A stretch of DNA of 64,000 nucleotides, from contig JAJEKV010000005.1 in the NCBI GenBank assembly GCA_021234155.1, forward strand, positions 15,375,468-15,439,467, given 5' to 3'. The notes under the pieces are model-generated. The model ran no database searches and had not been told where the DNA came from. It saw only the letters and a program-made list of their open reading frames with translations. Origin of the DNA: Isoetes taiwanensis. Its lineage: Eukaryota; Streptophyta; Lycopodiopsida; Isoetales; Isoetaceae. Shown here piece by piece: positions 47,788 to 64,000 of the stretch (position 1 is its first letter; every line of letters begins with the position of its first letter). A program made the position numbers and the translations under genes.

Positions 47788-48488
47788 CCACTCACAGAGT
47801 GTGGCCAGGGCCATTCCGAAAATTTTGGAAGTGCTTCTCGCGCACAGTGTGAGTGGTGGACCCATGTTGACCTAGATAGATGCATAATTAGTGTAATCTG
47901 ATAGTGTAGGGCAGCTTAATCCCTAAATTTGAGCTAGATCTGTATGTCATAACACTAAGAAACACTTTATAAATTGAAAGTTTGAGTCAAAAAGGGGTGA
48001 CCCCTCACAAAGTGCGCCCGGGGCCAATCCAAAAATTTTGGAAGTGCTTCTCGCGCATTGTGTGAGTGGTGGACCCATGTTGACCTAGATAGATGCATAA
48101 TTTGAGTAATCTGATAGCTCAGACTAGCTTAAAGCTTGAGTTTAAGCTAGGAATGTATGTTCTAACACTAAGAAACTGTTTATAGAACTAAAGTTAGAGT
48201 AAAAAAGGGGTGACCCCTCACAGAGTGCACCCTGGGCCATTCCGAAAATTTTAGAAGTGCCTCTGGCGCACTGTGTGAGTGGTCGGCCACTGATCTATGT
48301 CTAGACTTGTCCCAATGTAGAAACTAAGGGCAGAGACCGCCTTAACTCTGTGAAATAAGTAGGATTCGGCCTTCATATCAACTTTTTAGAGTCATCTAGG
48401 ACCTAAACAGGTGGTGACCACTCACAAAGTGCGCCCAGGTCCAATCCGAAAATTTTGGAATGGCCTCTCGCGCACTGTGTGAGGGGTC
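47788..48488 (+). repeat. Four palindromic leader modules, ~210-bp spacing
   Basis: Modules at 47788-47856, 48002-48069, 48214-48282 and 48419-48488 share CTCACAGAGTGCGCCC, GGGCCATTCCGAAAATTTTG and CTCGCGCACTGTGTGAG. The outer parts form an imperfect inverted repeat, so each module can fold into a long hairpin. Spacers carry GACCTAGATAGATGCATAAT in the first two. They lie in the untranslated leader, where packaging or dimerisation signals would be expected; that role is inference. Confidence 0.85.
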
Positions 48489-53996
<5,508 letters not shown>

Positions 53997-54004
53997 GCAT
54001 GCAT

Positions 54005-54038
54005 TAAGGAAGGAAGGAAGGAAGGAAGGAAGGAAGGT
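54005..54038. repeat. (GGAA)n tail
   Basis: Eight GGAA units; the 3' tail of the ORF1-only element on the minus strand. Confidence 0.9.
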
Positions 54039-54299
54039 AATTTTAACGTCCACGGAACCCAATCGAGTTATGGGACCTAATACAAAAGAGAGGGCAAAAG
54101 CCCAGACTGAAACTCGGGGACGAAGCCCCGTGACCAAACCAAAAAGGCCGAAGCCAAAATCAAATGTGGGGACTAGCCCCAGTACACAGAACTCGGGGAC
54201 TATGCCCCGTAGCAAATCACAATGCTAGAATAAAACAAAAGGGCCTAAGCCCAAGCAGAGCTCAGAGTCAAACCAACTATACAGACATTGCCCATGGAT

Positions 54300-55090
54300 C
54301 AAGTGGCCAATGATCTCGAATGATAGCCTAGCCGCCTCTATACATAGCCCACTTCCGGTGCAGACGAGCCTCGCGGACTCGACATAATTCATCCTTCCAT
54401 CGGCAGAGCTGTGCTGGGGTAAGGTCTTCCTAGACGGAGAAGGAGGTCCCTTGCAAGTGATGGCCATGGCGGAGGATGTGCAGCCTGGACAAGGCATCCC
54501 TGAAACTGACCAGTAAATGACGGGGGCGGTCAGGTCGGGCTGCTCCAACTCGACGAGCCGAGAGAATGCCATCTGCCTTCACGTGCATCACCTCAGTAAA
54601 GAAACGGGTCACCTCAGCTGTCACAGGAGTGTCGCTTCTTCCAAACCCACAATGCGTAGGTTCAGGGCTAACGGGTGCGCTGTGGGCAAACAATCCTCGG
54701 ATGGCAGCTGTGTGGGCATAGGTGTGGTATCATCGGCCTGGGAAATAGCATCCGCATGCTCAGACGCTAACCCTGTGGGAGGTACGGGTGTAGCAGTGCC
54801 GTGCTGCGCTGAGCCGACTGTAGCAGCATCTCTAAAAGCTGGACCCAGCTTCCCAAGGGCAACTGAGCCGATGTTCCTGTGAGTGTGACTGCCGATTGGA
54901 CCGTGCGGATCCCGACCAACAAATCTGGAGGTAGACAATGGATCTGAGCATCAATCCTGGTCAAGGCTGCAGCCAAAGATGCAGCCGGAGCAGATTGTGT
55001 GTCTGGGTGTGCCAGTATAGGGCGCTGGGGCCCAAATGATGGGGCTGCCTGAAGATATGGCACAATCGCGGGGTCATAGGGCCTATTCAA
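54300..55090 (-). pseudogene. L1-like ORF1 protein, broken
   Basis: An RNA-binding chaperone of LINE particles. The N-terminal half is Pro/Ala/Thr-rich (frames 55090-54767 and 54938-54621). The C-terminal half reads RFFTEVMHVKADGILSARR, VGAARPDRPRHLLVSFRD, LHILRHGHHLQGT, then after a stop EDLTPAQLCRWKDELCRVRE and ARLHRKWAMYRGG. The order 'DGI..ARRVG....RP..V.F', 'K....LKGT', 'DDLTP.Q...R..L' is that of L1-type ORF1 C-terminal domains. Frameshifts near 54900 and 54650 and the stop near 54430 break it. Assignment is by pattern, not alignment. Confidence 0.6.
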
Positions 55091-55637
55091 GACCGGCTAA
55101 GGCAGCCTAATAAGGTTCTTTTCTTTGCGGGTCTCCCTGGCCATGCGCTTGATCTTACGAGCCATTCTAATGACAGGGTGGTGAGGGATAAAGCAGATGC
55201 AAGGGGACCAGTGCAAAAATCAGCCTAAAGGTTACAAGAAGATGAGCAAGCAGATAACAAGTGGAGGTCCAAGCTTCTTAAGAAAAAAAAAATCACCGGA
55301 GCAACAAGAAGATGGGCGAGCAGAACTGCTTATAAAACAAAAGGGAGCTCCAAGCTTCAAGAAATCAAAACTGTAGGATATGAGCCACAAAACAGAAGTA
55401 CCTCCAAGAGCAAAGACACGGAAAGCAGAGCCAATAGCTGGGCAAGGAATGAACCAGAGCAAAGCAAAACACAGTCCCAAACCTGGTCTGAAGCCCAGCC
55501 AAAATCAAGGTAGGTTGTGAATGACAAAGGGGGGCAGGGCTGTGGCTAGGCTAGGCAAGGCCAAGAGGCAAGGTGGGTGGGCTATGGCGATGTCAGGCAA
55601 ATGTTGGAGCCTAGCTCAACATTATTGTGTGCGCTGA

Positions 55638-55853
55638 CTTCCAAAGTTTGAGGGGTCTCTGGCTGCAAAAAGTGTGTTCAGAATCCAATTTGGGGACTCA
55701 AAATCGCGGTCAGAGCACCTTTTGGGGGTTTGGGGGTTTTTGGGGGTTCCAAAGTTTGAGGGGTCTCTGGCTGCAAAAAGTGTGCTCAAAATCCAATTTG
55801 GGGACTCAAAATCACGGTCAGAGCACCTTTTGGGGGTTTGGGGGTTTTTGGGG
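55638..55853. repeat. Two ~108-bp monomers
   Basis: Copies start TTCCAAAGTTTGAGGGGTC near 55638 and 55746 and end TTTGGGGGTTTTTGGGG. They differ at a handful of positions and lie where the 5' UTR of the ORF1-only element would be. Confidence 0.9.
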
Positions 55854-56408
55854 CTAGAGAGAGATTGTAAACCCTAAAGAGAGAAAGCCAGAAAGGGGCA
55901 AATCAAGCTAGGCCAACCTTGCAACCACGGGAAAGCCTAGCAGAGGCAGTTGCGGGTTGGGGCTGAGCAAAATCAAGTAGAGGCTGTGGCAAAATCCAAA
56001 TCAAAACGAAGGGCAAAATCCAAATCAAAACCAAAACCTGGAAGGCGTTACTGGTCGGGCCTGACGCTGGAGGCCGGAAAGGGGCTGGGCTGCAAAACCA
56101 TGGCTGGAGGTGGCAGCGTGCTAAGCCAAGTTTGTGGCAAATCGAGGGCAAGGCAAGCCCTGATGCTTGCTAGACCTGCATTTTGCTACCGTGCTGGCAA
56201 ATCCCTGCTTGTTGCCAATCCGTGCTCCTAATCTGTTCTCTGCTTGGGAAGTCCAGTAGGGATCATGCAGGGGTCCAAGATAATGCTTATTTAAGACGTT
56301 AACTAAATCCTGTGTCCAAAGTAGAAGTATCCCAGCAGATGCTAGCCGACATGCAACAATTGGTGAAGGATATCGTCTAGCAGCAAGAAGCCGGCAGAAG
56401 AGCATAGT

Positions 56409-56507
56409 GACAAGCTCTGCATCGGCAATTATGGGACAATGTTTAGCGACAAGCTCTGCATCAGCAATTAGGGGACAATGTTTAGCTGAAGCTCTGCATC
56501 GGCAATT
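56409..56507. repeat. Three ~39-bp tandem units
   Basis: GACAAGCTCTGCATCGGCAA with GGGACAATGTTTAGC occurs at 56409 and 56448, then partly at 56487. It lies just before the integrase remnant and disrupts its frame. Confidence 0.85.
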
Positions 56508-56990
56508 GCAAGAAGCTTGCTCCAAGGTGGGCTGGACCTGTCAGCACACGTGAAGATCCTTAGTATTTTTCAAGTAAGTCTCCTAAAGAGACACACTCCT
56601 AATCCAGAGGAAGTATTGGAGACACCAAAGTTACTGGAAATGATGGACGATCACCTTGAGATTGTTCCAGAGGTTCTTCTTGTTAGATCCTATAAGAAGA
56701 CAAGAAGATCTCAATTCTCCAATACCTAGTGAAAGGGACACTTACTAGCGGAAGATGCTACGTGGGCACTACAAATAGATCTTGAGAAGCAGTACCCACA
56801 ACTCATGGAGCAATGCAAGGGTCGACTCGTCACCAAAGTAGCCAACACCGAACCGATAGGTGAGTGGAAGGTAGATTAAAAGTCTACTTCCGATGCCATG
56901 GAAGTAGACGAGCTTGAAGGATAAGAGGTCATTCAGGCATGCATTGATAGGAAAGCACCTCTAGTCAATGCCTACTACGGGAAGGACGCC
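56500..56990 (+). pseudogene. Ty3-type integrase C-terminus with chromodomain-like end
   Basis: Integrase joins element cDNA to the chromosome; the C-terminal chromodomain helps choose the site. Readable across frames: KLAPRWAGP near 56510; FQVSLLKRHTPNPEEVLE near 56570 (the conserved 'H.SLLK.Y.PDP' block); DDHLEIVPEVLL; QYLVK near 56720; then AEDATWALQIDLEKQYPQL near 56750, matching 'DATWE......FP.L' at the end of Ty3 polyproteins. Frameshifts and stops separate the blocks. It is the only pol remnant in the 42763-59364 element and fixes its orientation and superfamily. Confidence 0.8.
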
Positions 56991-57458
56991 ATCCTTCACG
57001 CCCAAATACGAGAAGGACGCCACCCTTCATGCCAAAGGCAACTAAAGGTGTAGGCATGAGTGATCATCTTAGGCATGATAGGGGGCTATCTCCACGGCCA
57101 ATATGGAAGAAATATAATCTTCCTACGCTGGGAGATTAGCCTTGCATCCATATAAATTGTAATTAATGGGTGGTTCCCTAACAACCAACTTTAAAATAAT
57201 TAAATGTACACTGACGTAGTGTCGGACCTGCATCGATATAGGATCATATAGGATCATGCATCGATAAGATGGGGAGGAAGCCATCCTCCACGCCAAGGGC
57301 GACGAGAAGTGTAGGCATTAGACATCATTCTAGGCGTTATAGGGCGCTATCCCCACGGCCACGATGTAGTTAAATTAATTGTAATTAAAAGGGTGGTTCT
57401 CTAATAACCATTCTTATAATAAATGAATGTGTATTAACGTAGTGTGGACCGGCAGGCC
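56981..57458. repeat. ~290-bp tandem duplication in the element 3' region
   Basis: Both copies (56981-57240 and 57272-57458) carry a CCATCCT(T/C)CACGCC block, GTGTAGGCAT, GGCTATC or GCGCTATCCCCACGGCCA, then TTGTAATTAA and ACGTAGTGT. Confidence 0.75.
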
Positions 57459-57807
57459 AATAGAATGATCTAAGAGGCAGGAAGGTCACACTGCGAAGAC
57501 TTGCAACACATATTTGTTTGTCATAATGTGTTGCAAGGAGACCAAATGGATTTTAAACTATAGAATTTTGAAACTGTGTTAATAATAAGTGTGCAAACCA
57601 TAAAATTTTGTGAATTAAATGATAATGTAAGGGTTGAGAGTTCACCTTACTATAGTATGTTATGGAGCAAGTGATGTGATTATAAAAATTAAACCTAAAT
57701 ATTACCTTGGGGTAATTGTGTTGTAAAATTATATACATCAAATGTATTGCAGGGTATGCAGGTTTCCAAGGTGGGGAGACGTGTGATGCTGAGGACAGCA
57801 TCAATTC

Positions 57808-57820
57808 AAGGTGGGGAGAA
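57808..57820 (+). promoter_or_regulatory. Polypurine tract
   Basis: AAGGTGGGGAGAA sits directly before the 3' LTR and would prime plus-strand synthesis. Confidence 0.85.
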
Positions 57821-59364
57821 TGTGACGTTCCAGCATAACATACGATCCAAATACGTATATTATACTGCCACGTCACGCGTACGTGTCATCATGACATGTA
57901 CTTGAGAGCCATAAAGGGTTGCACCTAGGGGGCAACCTCGTGAGTTGTGCATGTGTATTAAACATATGCAACTAAAACCCCCCCTTGCCAAGTGGCAATA
58001 CCCCATTTGGTCCCTTCTAACATAACCCTAAAAGTTCCCATATAAGGAACCAAAGGGGAAACCCTAAACTTTTCTTCTTTCGCAATTAGGGTTTATCTGA
58101 CCCATTTCGGCCAAGCCAAGACCCTAGTTTGCATTGCCAGGCGTCAAAAAGCCGCATTTGCACAACTGATCTTCCAGGAGCAGCTGCCTTCAGCTCGAAC
58201 GAAGGCATGGACGCATTTCGAGGAGCTGGAGCGAGTCAGGGATCAAGTAAATGGTCATTCTGTTGTACAATGCCGACTTTTAGTCCGGCAATGAGCTGGT
58301 TTAGCATGTTAGTTCAGCCTTAGAGGCCTTATAGATCCTGAGATGACGAGCTCTAACAAAAGAACCTAACTATAGATGTTTAAGTAGATAGATTAGATGT
58401 TATTCTACATTTCAGTTCTTTGATGATGATGGTGATTCCACTCCGTGCTCTCCTATGTATTGAGAAGGGGGTTAGAGACCCTAAAAGCCTCTGTAGCAGA
58501 TGATCCTAGATAGCCTCATTAATTCCCAATTAATGCGGCCCGTGCACAGGAGCCCGCCTGGTTGTGGGTGGCGGGGCTAGACTAGTGGATAAGGGGGACT
58601 TGTCCCATCACAGATTGATCCCTCTGGTGTGTAAAGCCTACCGGGGATCTTAGTGGGCTAGGCTTAATGGTTTGCCACTGCGTGTGGGCAAGGCATGAGC
58701 TCGACACCTCTTGGGTGATGCATCACCTTCAATGGGGTTCAAGTCGAATACGGGCAGTGGCCCTCTAGCCGCCTGTGATGGGCATGCATACCTCTGGAGG
58801 GGAGGTGACTCTCTTCCTGCCTCATCGAGACCGGGGAGATGCAACCCAGCAGTAGCCCTCTTGGCTATGCACCCGGTAGGCTACGGTCCGGTCCCAATAC
58901 GTTTCAACCTACTCTGCAAAGTGTGCACGGGAGGGGCGGATGGAGTGGACTACCCAACAGCCATGTTCTTATGCCAGCCCAATCCAATTGCCATGAATTC
59001 GGTCTGCATTGACTTCTGGAGACCCAAGCCATCAGTGGACCCACCATGAGTCTGAGCCCGGGGTAGGATTCCCTTTTGTTGCTATTATTCATGTTGATGT
59101 TGTTACGCATGTTATGTTATGATGTGTTCACCCTTCGGGGTGACTTTATTGATGTATTGATGTCATATGCTGATGTTTATTCGCGCTTCCGCAGCTAGGT
59201 TGACCCGAAGGAAGACGGGGCAAATGACCCATCCACTCTTCCTCACTGACCCAGTTCTTGGGATTGGCGTCAGGTGGATGGCCCCTGCCAGTTTGGCTGT
59301 CAGGGGGATGAACTATGCCTTCTGAGACGATGGGAGCATCGTAGAGGAAGTAGGGGACGTCACA
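57821..59364 (+). mobile_element. 3' LTR, 1,544 bp
   Basis: TGTGACGT...ACGTCACA ends form an 8-bp inverted repeat. The U3 palindrome is at 57879-57901. It matches the 5' LTR with scattered substitutions and a few indels, so the insertion is not very old. Confidence 0.95.
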
Positions 59365-59369
59365 CCTGC
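59365..59369. repeat. Right target-site duplication CCTGC
   Basis: Pairs with 42758-42762. Confidence 0.9.
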
Positions 59370-60341
59370 AATGTAGAATTTTTTACTGCCCCATCTTTTC
59401 CATGTCCTCTGAAGAACATTTATTTTCATCCATGTGTGGATATCCTCTTCATGCAAAGCTAAATCATGAATATACATCCTCCATCCAAGGGAGATGCACT
59501 TGTTTATGCGTATAAACCATCTGAGTACACTAAGGGGTTTTCCATTACCTATTTCGCACTTATAATAAGGGGTATCTACCATCTATCTCACTTGTCTAGT
59601 TGTATTTTTTGGAGTATATGGGTATGATACGGCATTTTTATGCGTATTATAAGGGGTTTTTGTTTGACCCTGGGAATGCAGATGTCATATCCAAATTACA
59701 TGTAGGTGAATCCCCTAGGCCCTCATCGTGCTATCTACTGAGTGGCGTGAGTAAACTAGTCTTTAACTTGTGTCTCCTCCAATGCTAAGTATGGTAAACT
59801 TCTTTCAGGCATAATATACACCTTATAGATATAATTAAGAAGTCTGCAAAGAGCCTCCTCCTCCAGTGTGGGCATCCCACATTCCACTAACATCATATCA
59901 ATAGGGGTTTGCATTTTCATTCCAAGTTCAGATCGAAAGAATTTCTTTTGAAGTCTCTCAACCTTTTTCCAAGCCTCCAATGCTAATCCAAGACCCCATA
60001 CTTCACATCCATACAAAACCACAGATTGCACCAGTGTTATATAGAGCATTCTTTTCAAGCTAAAATTCCATATCTCTGCTTTGGCACATCTACACTGCCT
60101 TGCATATAGTGCTTTGAGGCCTCCACTGCTTGGTTTCAATTTGTACTCTTATCCACTAATATCCCAAGGTTGGTAATTTCAAAAAGTTTCTCTTGGTAAT
60201 AGAACTTTAAGTGATCAATTTTATTTGCCCCAAACGCAATTACTTTGGTCTTACCCATATTGACTTGCATGCCTTTTGCATCACAAAATAATGAAAGCAT
60301 ATCCAAATGCCTTTGCAATCCCTATATGCTCCTAGATAGCA
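59370..60341 (-). pseudogene. LINE reverse transcriptase, thumb and downstream part
   Basis: The minus strand reads LLSRSI*GLQRHLDMLSLF (after the catalytic box), then MQVNMGKTKVIAFG. It continues LKALYARQCRCAKAEIWN, LVQSVVLYGCEVWG and LEAWKKVERLQKKFFRSELG, then the domain up to KKFYIAG at 59370. Stops and a frameshift are present, but motifs are well kept. It joins upstream to 61462-61900 across a Helentron-like array, and downstream to 42757 across the LTR element. Confidence 0.85.
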
Positions 60342-61461
60342 ATGCCATCGATCCGAGCCATCAAATCGATATTCTCAAATGGGCGAGCATCGCATCTCTC
60401 CCATGCATGCATCCATTGCATGCATTTTCTAGGGCTCTGGTTCATTTGGGGATCACTATTTCTTGCAGGTTCTTCATTGATTTCTCATCGGCGTTTTCTC
60501 CTCTCTCAGCAGTTCCCTTGACTCTCTTTCTTTGATATCTGGCAAGAGAGGGTCTTCTCCCTGCTTTTGCCAGTTTGGCGCCCTTTTTCATGTTGTGACA
60601 TGTTCTTCCCCAATCTTGTCTCTTTTTTTGGCCATCTTTCAACCTTCGCCCTCGATCCCGTTTTGATAAGAAAGTTCTCTTTTTATTGGGAGCTTTTGTC
60701 CGTTTTCATGCGAGCCCTTATTCGAGAATGCCATCGATCCGAGCCATCGGATTAGTATTCTCGAATGGGCGAGCATGCATCTCTCCCATGCATGCATTGC
60801 ATATATTTTCTGGGGCTCTGGTTCATTTGGGGATCGCTATTTCTTGCAGGTTCTTCTTCGACTTCTCATCGGCAATTTCTCCTCTCTCAACAGTTCCCTT
60901 GACTCCCACCCACCCTCCCTTATATTATTGTAAATGTTATTTTTGTCGCATGGCACACATGACCAGCCCCTCGCTTTTTCGAGATGTAAATGTTGTTTTT
61001 TGTCTCATGGCACGTGTGATCAGCCCCTCTCTTTTTCGAGGTTTTTTCTCTATTAGATTTTTTGTTGGTGATGTGCAGGTCCAGGGGTGATGCACGACTT
61101 TGGCTTTGATATTCTCTGTGGAGCATGGGTTTTTTGTGGAAACGTTTAATTAGCAGACTTGTGTTGTCCAAGCCCCTTGCCGAGATAAATCGCTATGGTT
61201 TTTCCTCGAAAACCCGAAAGGGCGGGGTTTTTTAATCCCGGCTATAAGCTCTCGGCAAGCACACTAGCCAACATCTGTAGCACACAATTTTATTTCGGGT
61301 AAAGGTTTCATAACTGGATATTCCCTATATTTTTCATTTTTTGGGTAGCCTGCGATGTGCAGCTACCCACTCTATACCATTATAGAAACACTGCTGAGAT
61401 GAATGAAACGCCTAGCTAACAGAAGCTTTTGTCTATTTTCATGCGAGCCCTTATTCGAGAA
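60342..61461 (-). mobile_element. Helentron-like non-autonomous dimer, array 2 (long + short unit)
   Basis: On the minus strand a long unit (61461-60729) is followed by a short one (60728-60342). Both start TTCTCGAATAAGGGCTCGC. Both end with the inverted motif (GCTCGCCCATTCGAGAAT in the long unit), then a hairpin ATCCGA...TCGGAT and GATGGCAT. It interrupts the LINE between YANDVI and LLSRSI. Removing it restores the frame with no target duplication beyond T-T, as described for Helentrons. No protein gene is seen. The same long-then-short order occurs in array 1. Confidence 0.7.
61177..61258. repeat. Internal foldback of the array-2 long unit
   Basis: TTGCCGAGA and TCTCGGCAA arms enclose GGTTTTTCCTCGAAAACCC and GGGCGGGGTTTTTTAATCCC. 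Counterpart of 40043-40103. Confidence 0.65.
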
Positions 61462-61900
61462 TATCACATCATTAGCATATAAAAGTAGCATAAAGATATA
61501 CCCATTGCTTCCCATCTCCACCATGCCCCCCCCATCCAGTATTCAAGTTTGTCTATAGAAAGACCAAATAATGTAGGTGACAGAGGACACCCCTGTTTTA
61601 CTCCCACATTGCTCTCCACAAAATCATTACAAGATTGTACATATGGAAAGGACAATTGAACCAATAAGCTTTTCATGCTGTATTCAACAAGAATGCTTAA
61701 ATCATCTATTCTTTCTCATTCTCATAGATTTTTTCTGTTCACCATATCAAAAGCCTTGGAGAAGTCAACAAAAGCAGCACATAGGATCGATGTTCTTGGC
61801 AACCCAAATTATATTTCTAAAGAGCCACCCTAGAGTTGGATTGAATGGAATGAAAAGTGCACTGTCAATTAGAAAGCAATGCTAGAAAAATTAGTCAGTG
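61462..61900 (-). pseudogene. LINE reverse transcriptase, palm part
   Basis: CAAFVDFSKAFDMVNR (RT palm), then ESNVGVKQGCPLSPTLFGLS and YANDVI, the catalytic box with Asn in place of the first Asp of YADD. A few stops and a frameshift lie between. The endonuclease would lie upstream, but I do not recognise it beyond 61900. Confidence 0.85.
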
Positions 61901-63369
61901 ATCCTAGAGATCTCGAGATCTTGACAGATATTGACAATGAGGAAAATCAATCCTAATCAAAACATGTCAAGATTTAAGTTGATTGAATAAAAGGCACATT
62001 TTTCCCATATATGCTTTTTAATAATAAGCATTATAGTGTAGATTTACCTAAGAGGTTGATTACAATCATGCATGGAATTTCTCTGTATTCTGAACAGTTT
62101 TCATGTGGATTAAGCATGTGAGTATCAACCAAAGTTGTCGATTCCTTGCAAAAACTATACTATCTAATGCCTTAATTCGAGTTGTCACTCTCGGGTCACG
62201 GAGGGCAACCCTCCGTGCGCAGCACCTTGTTAATTTTATCTTCATTCCAGGCAATTAGCTGTTAGTTAACAACATAGCATACTCCCATACTACAAATGGA
62301 CAACTTAATAACCACATGGTATAAGGGGTTTGAACCCTTCTATTGTATAGCTTCTTTTGCACCCAAGTTATAGAACATCTACATACTCAGCTGAATTATT
62401 CTCTCTTCACTCAATCAGTGGATAATCATTCCTTGTATATCACCACAAAAATAGAAAAAACAAAAGTACTTACAAGTACAGCTTCACCAATTACATTGGT
62501 GATTGTTTTGCTCATATTTAATAGATTCGATAAAAGACAATCAAATCAGGAACTACATTGTTCAAATCCAAACTATTCTTATAGATCCGAGAAGCTGAAT
62601 CCCAGATTTAAGATCTGGACATCTAGCAGTTAGACTTGCTAATTCTTGAGTTCTTTGTTGCCACTGTAATGGAATTTATAGGCAGAAATCAAGGAGAATA
62701 ATCCCTCTTATATTTTGAACTTTGAGCAAGATGCACAAGAGAAAATTCATGCCACGAATTTAAAGGGTTAAAATCATGCAGATGTATTTTATATAGACAA
62801 TTTGCTGCATACATGATTCTTCTAGAAGGTTATTTAAATAATAATTAGAATGTAAAAGCTACTTTAGAGGAATTACTTGAGCATATATTAGCTATTAGAA
62901 ACATTTGTAATGATGCAAATACAATTCAATGCAATAGAATTAGAATTCGAAATGCTGACCATTATTTGAAGAGCACAGATAAAGCATGCCAATGAATGAA
63001 GAAACGAATCTCAGAACTTCCATTCCGAAATTTTAGAGGCATCCATTTCGACTTGAAATGGCAAAGAATTGCATTCCGAAATCCAAAGAGTTGCATTTGG
63101 TGCCAAAACATTCCAAAATTCAAATTTGAAAAAAAAACATGGCAGACGGTTTTATACGAACCTAGATACGATGTTTTCTTTCCGAACGTTCTTCTAATCC
63201 ACTGCAAGATCCACAAATCCATCTCCAAATCCCTCTAGTTTGTCTCGTAGTCGACTAAAGACAAAATTAGGGCAGAAGCCCTATTTCGTCGGGCAGCCCC
63301 CTTTTTTTTTTGAATAACTTGCCACGTTGGCATCTTTAAGGAGAGCTATTTTTTTTATCTCTCCCTAAT
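61901..63369. other. Unassigned, AT-rich
   Basis: Short overlapping frames on both strands near 62960-63240 have no motif. A T tract lies at about 63301-63311. Confidence 0.5.
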
Positions 63370-64000
63370 GGATTGCAACAAGAGCGGTCTTGATGCAGGA
63401 GAAGAGGGTGGTAGCGTATGATTCAAGGAAGATGAACGATGCCGAAACGCGTTACCCAACCCATGACCAAGAGTTGCTAGCAGTAGTGAGAGCATTGCGA
63501 ATATAGAGGCATTATCTATTTGGAAGGAAGTTCCAATTAGATACGGACCATCAAAGTCTATAGTATATCTTCACCCAACCACATCTCAACTTGAGACAAA
63601 GGAGATGGATGGAGTTCCTGGAGGAGTGCGACTTTGTCATCATGTACAAGCTAGGCAAGCTCAATGTAGTTGTGGATGCACTCTCAAGACACCCCTTGAC
63701 GACAAGAGTCCATTGCAATGCCATATCAACGCTCACCAGTGAGTTTGGCAAGAAGATAGAAGAAATGTTGTCAACGGACCGAAACTTCAAGGAAGCATGG
63801 GCAAGCCTTTCTAAGGAGGCAACAACGAACAAAGAGAGGGAAACCTTCAAGCATTTTAAGACGGAAGGCAACCTATTGTACGATAAGTATAAATTGTGTG
63901 TAACGGAGTCATCCAGATTCAGGAAATTAATACTCCATGACACACAAAATAGCCCAATAGCCGGCCATGCAGGTTTTTATGAAGACGTACATCAAGATTA
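63370..64000 (+). pseudogene. Ty3-type polyprotein: RNase H and integrase zinc-binding region
   Basis: RNase H and the start of integrase of a second Ty3-type element, cut by the window end. Visible: AVLMQEKRVVAYDSRKMN, RYPTHDQELLAVVRAL, HYLFGRKFQLDTDHQSL, FTQPHLNLRQRRWMEFLEE, GKLNVVVDALSRHPL, then a linker and LILHDTQNSPIAGHAGF, the His-containing start of the integrase zinc finger. Two in-frame stops (after VRALRI near 63500 and after DHQSL near 63560) break RNase H. Nothing upstream of 63370 resembles RT, so it is 5'-truncated. Confidence 0.9.

Larger units (their letters stand above)
53997..55860 (-). mobile_element. LINE ORF1-only element, copy 2
   Basis: Read on the minus strand: a 5' region with two ~108-bp monomers (55853-55638), an ORF1-like gene (55090-54300), a short 3' UTR with CCGTGGACGTTAAAA, and a (TTCC)n tail (54005-54038). 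No RT gene fits in the 1.9 kb. Same order and related 3' end as 28483-29050. The 5' boundary is uncertain and may lie nearer 56280. Confidence 0.6.

Overview
This window looks like nuclear DNA of a large-genome land plant. One plant-type methylesterase gene with introns sits in a sea of decayed retrotransposons, DNA transposons, simple repeats and tandem duplications. The style of the LINEs, the 1.5-kb LTRs and the sparse genes would fit a fern or another seed-free plant, but the sequence alone does not prove the lineage. There are no bacterial operons, CRISPR arrays or rRNA genes.

Layout. 1-1751: tandem array of ~390-bp units and a short 2-copy repeat. 2117-4530: a minus-strand island with a decayed unknown gene behind a TATA box and, upstream of it, an ORF with a clear but divergent histone H3 fold. 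4531-7244: two pieces of a ~1.5-kb LTR family. 5260-5753 and 7734-10110: two copies of a PIF/Harbinger-associated segment, the second next to a broken transposase. 10110-19800: mostly unrecognisable, with one tandem duplication. 19800-25215: a decayed LINE (+) interrupted by an old LTR element whose leader holds repeated modules. 28483-29050: a LINE ORF1-like relic. 32828-34574: the methylesterase gene. 35000-39841: simple repeats, a LINE tail and a perfect hairpin. 39842-40859: a two-unit Helentron-like array. 41690-61900: a nested complex. A minus-strand LINE is split by a complete LTR retrotransposon (42763-59364, 5-bp target duplication CCTGC). Its 5' LTR holds a 3.2-kb poly-A insertion, and its interior holds an ORF1-only LINE-like element. 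A second Helentron-like array (60342-61461) interrupts the same LINE inside its reverse transcriptase. 63370-64000: RNase H and integrase zinc-binding region of a Ty3-type element, cut by the window end.

Most genes here are element genes and most are broken. The two exceptions of interest are the methylesterase gene, whose catalytic triad is present but whose last splice junction does not keep frame with GT-AG rules, and the H3-like ORF, which is open and aligns with the H3 fold without gaps. The best candidates for undescribed biology are the H3-like protein, the long-plus-short Helentron-like dimers seen twice with the same architecture, and the ORF1-only LINE-like elements.
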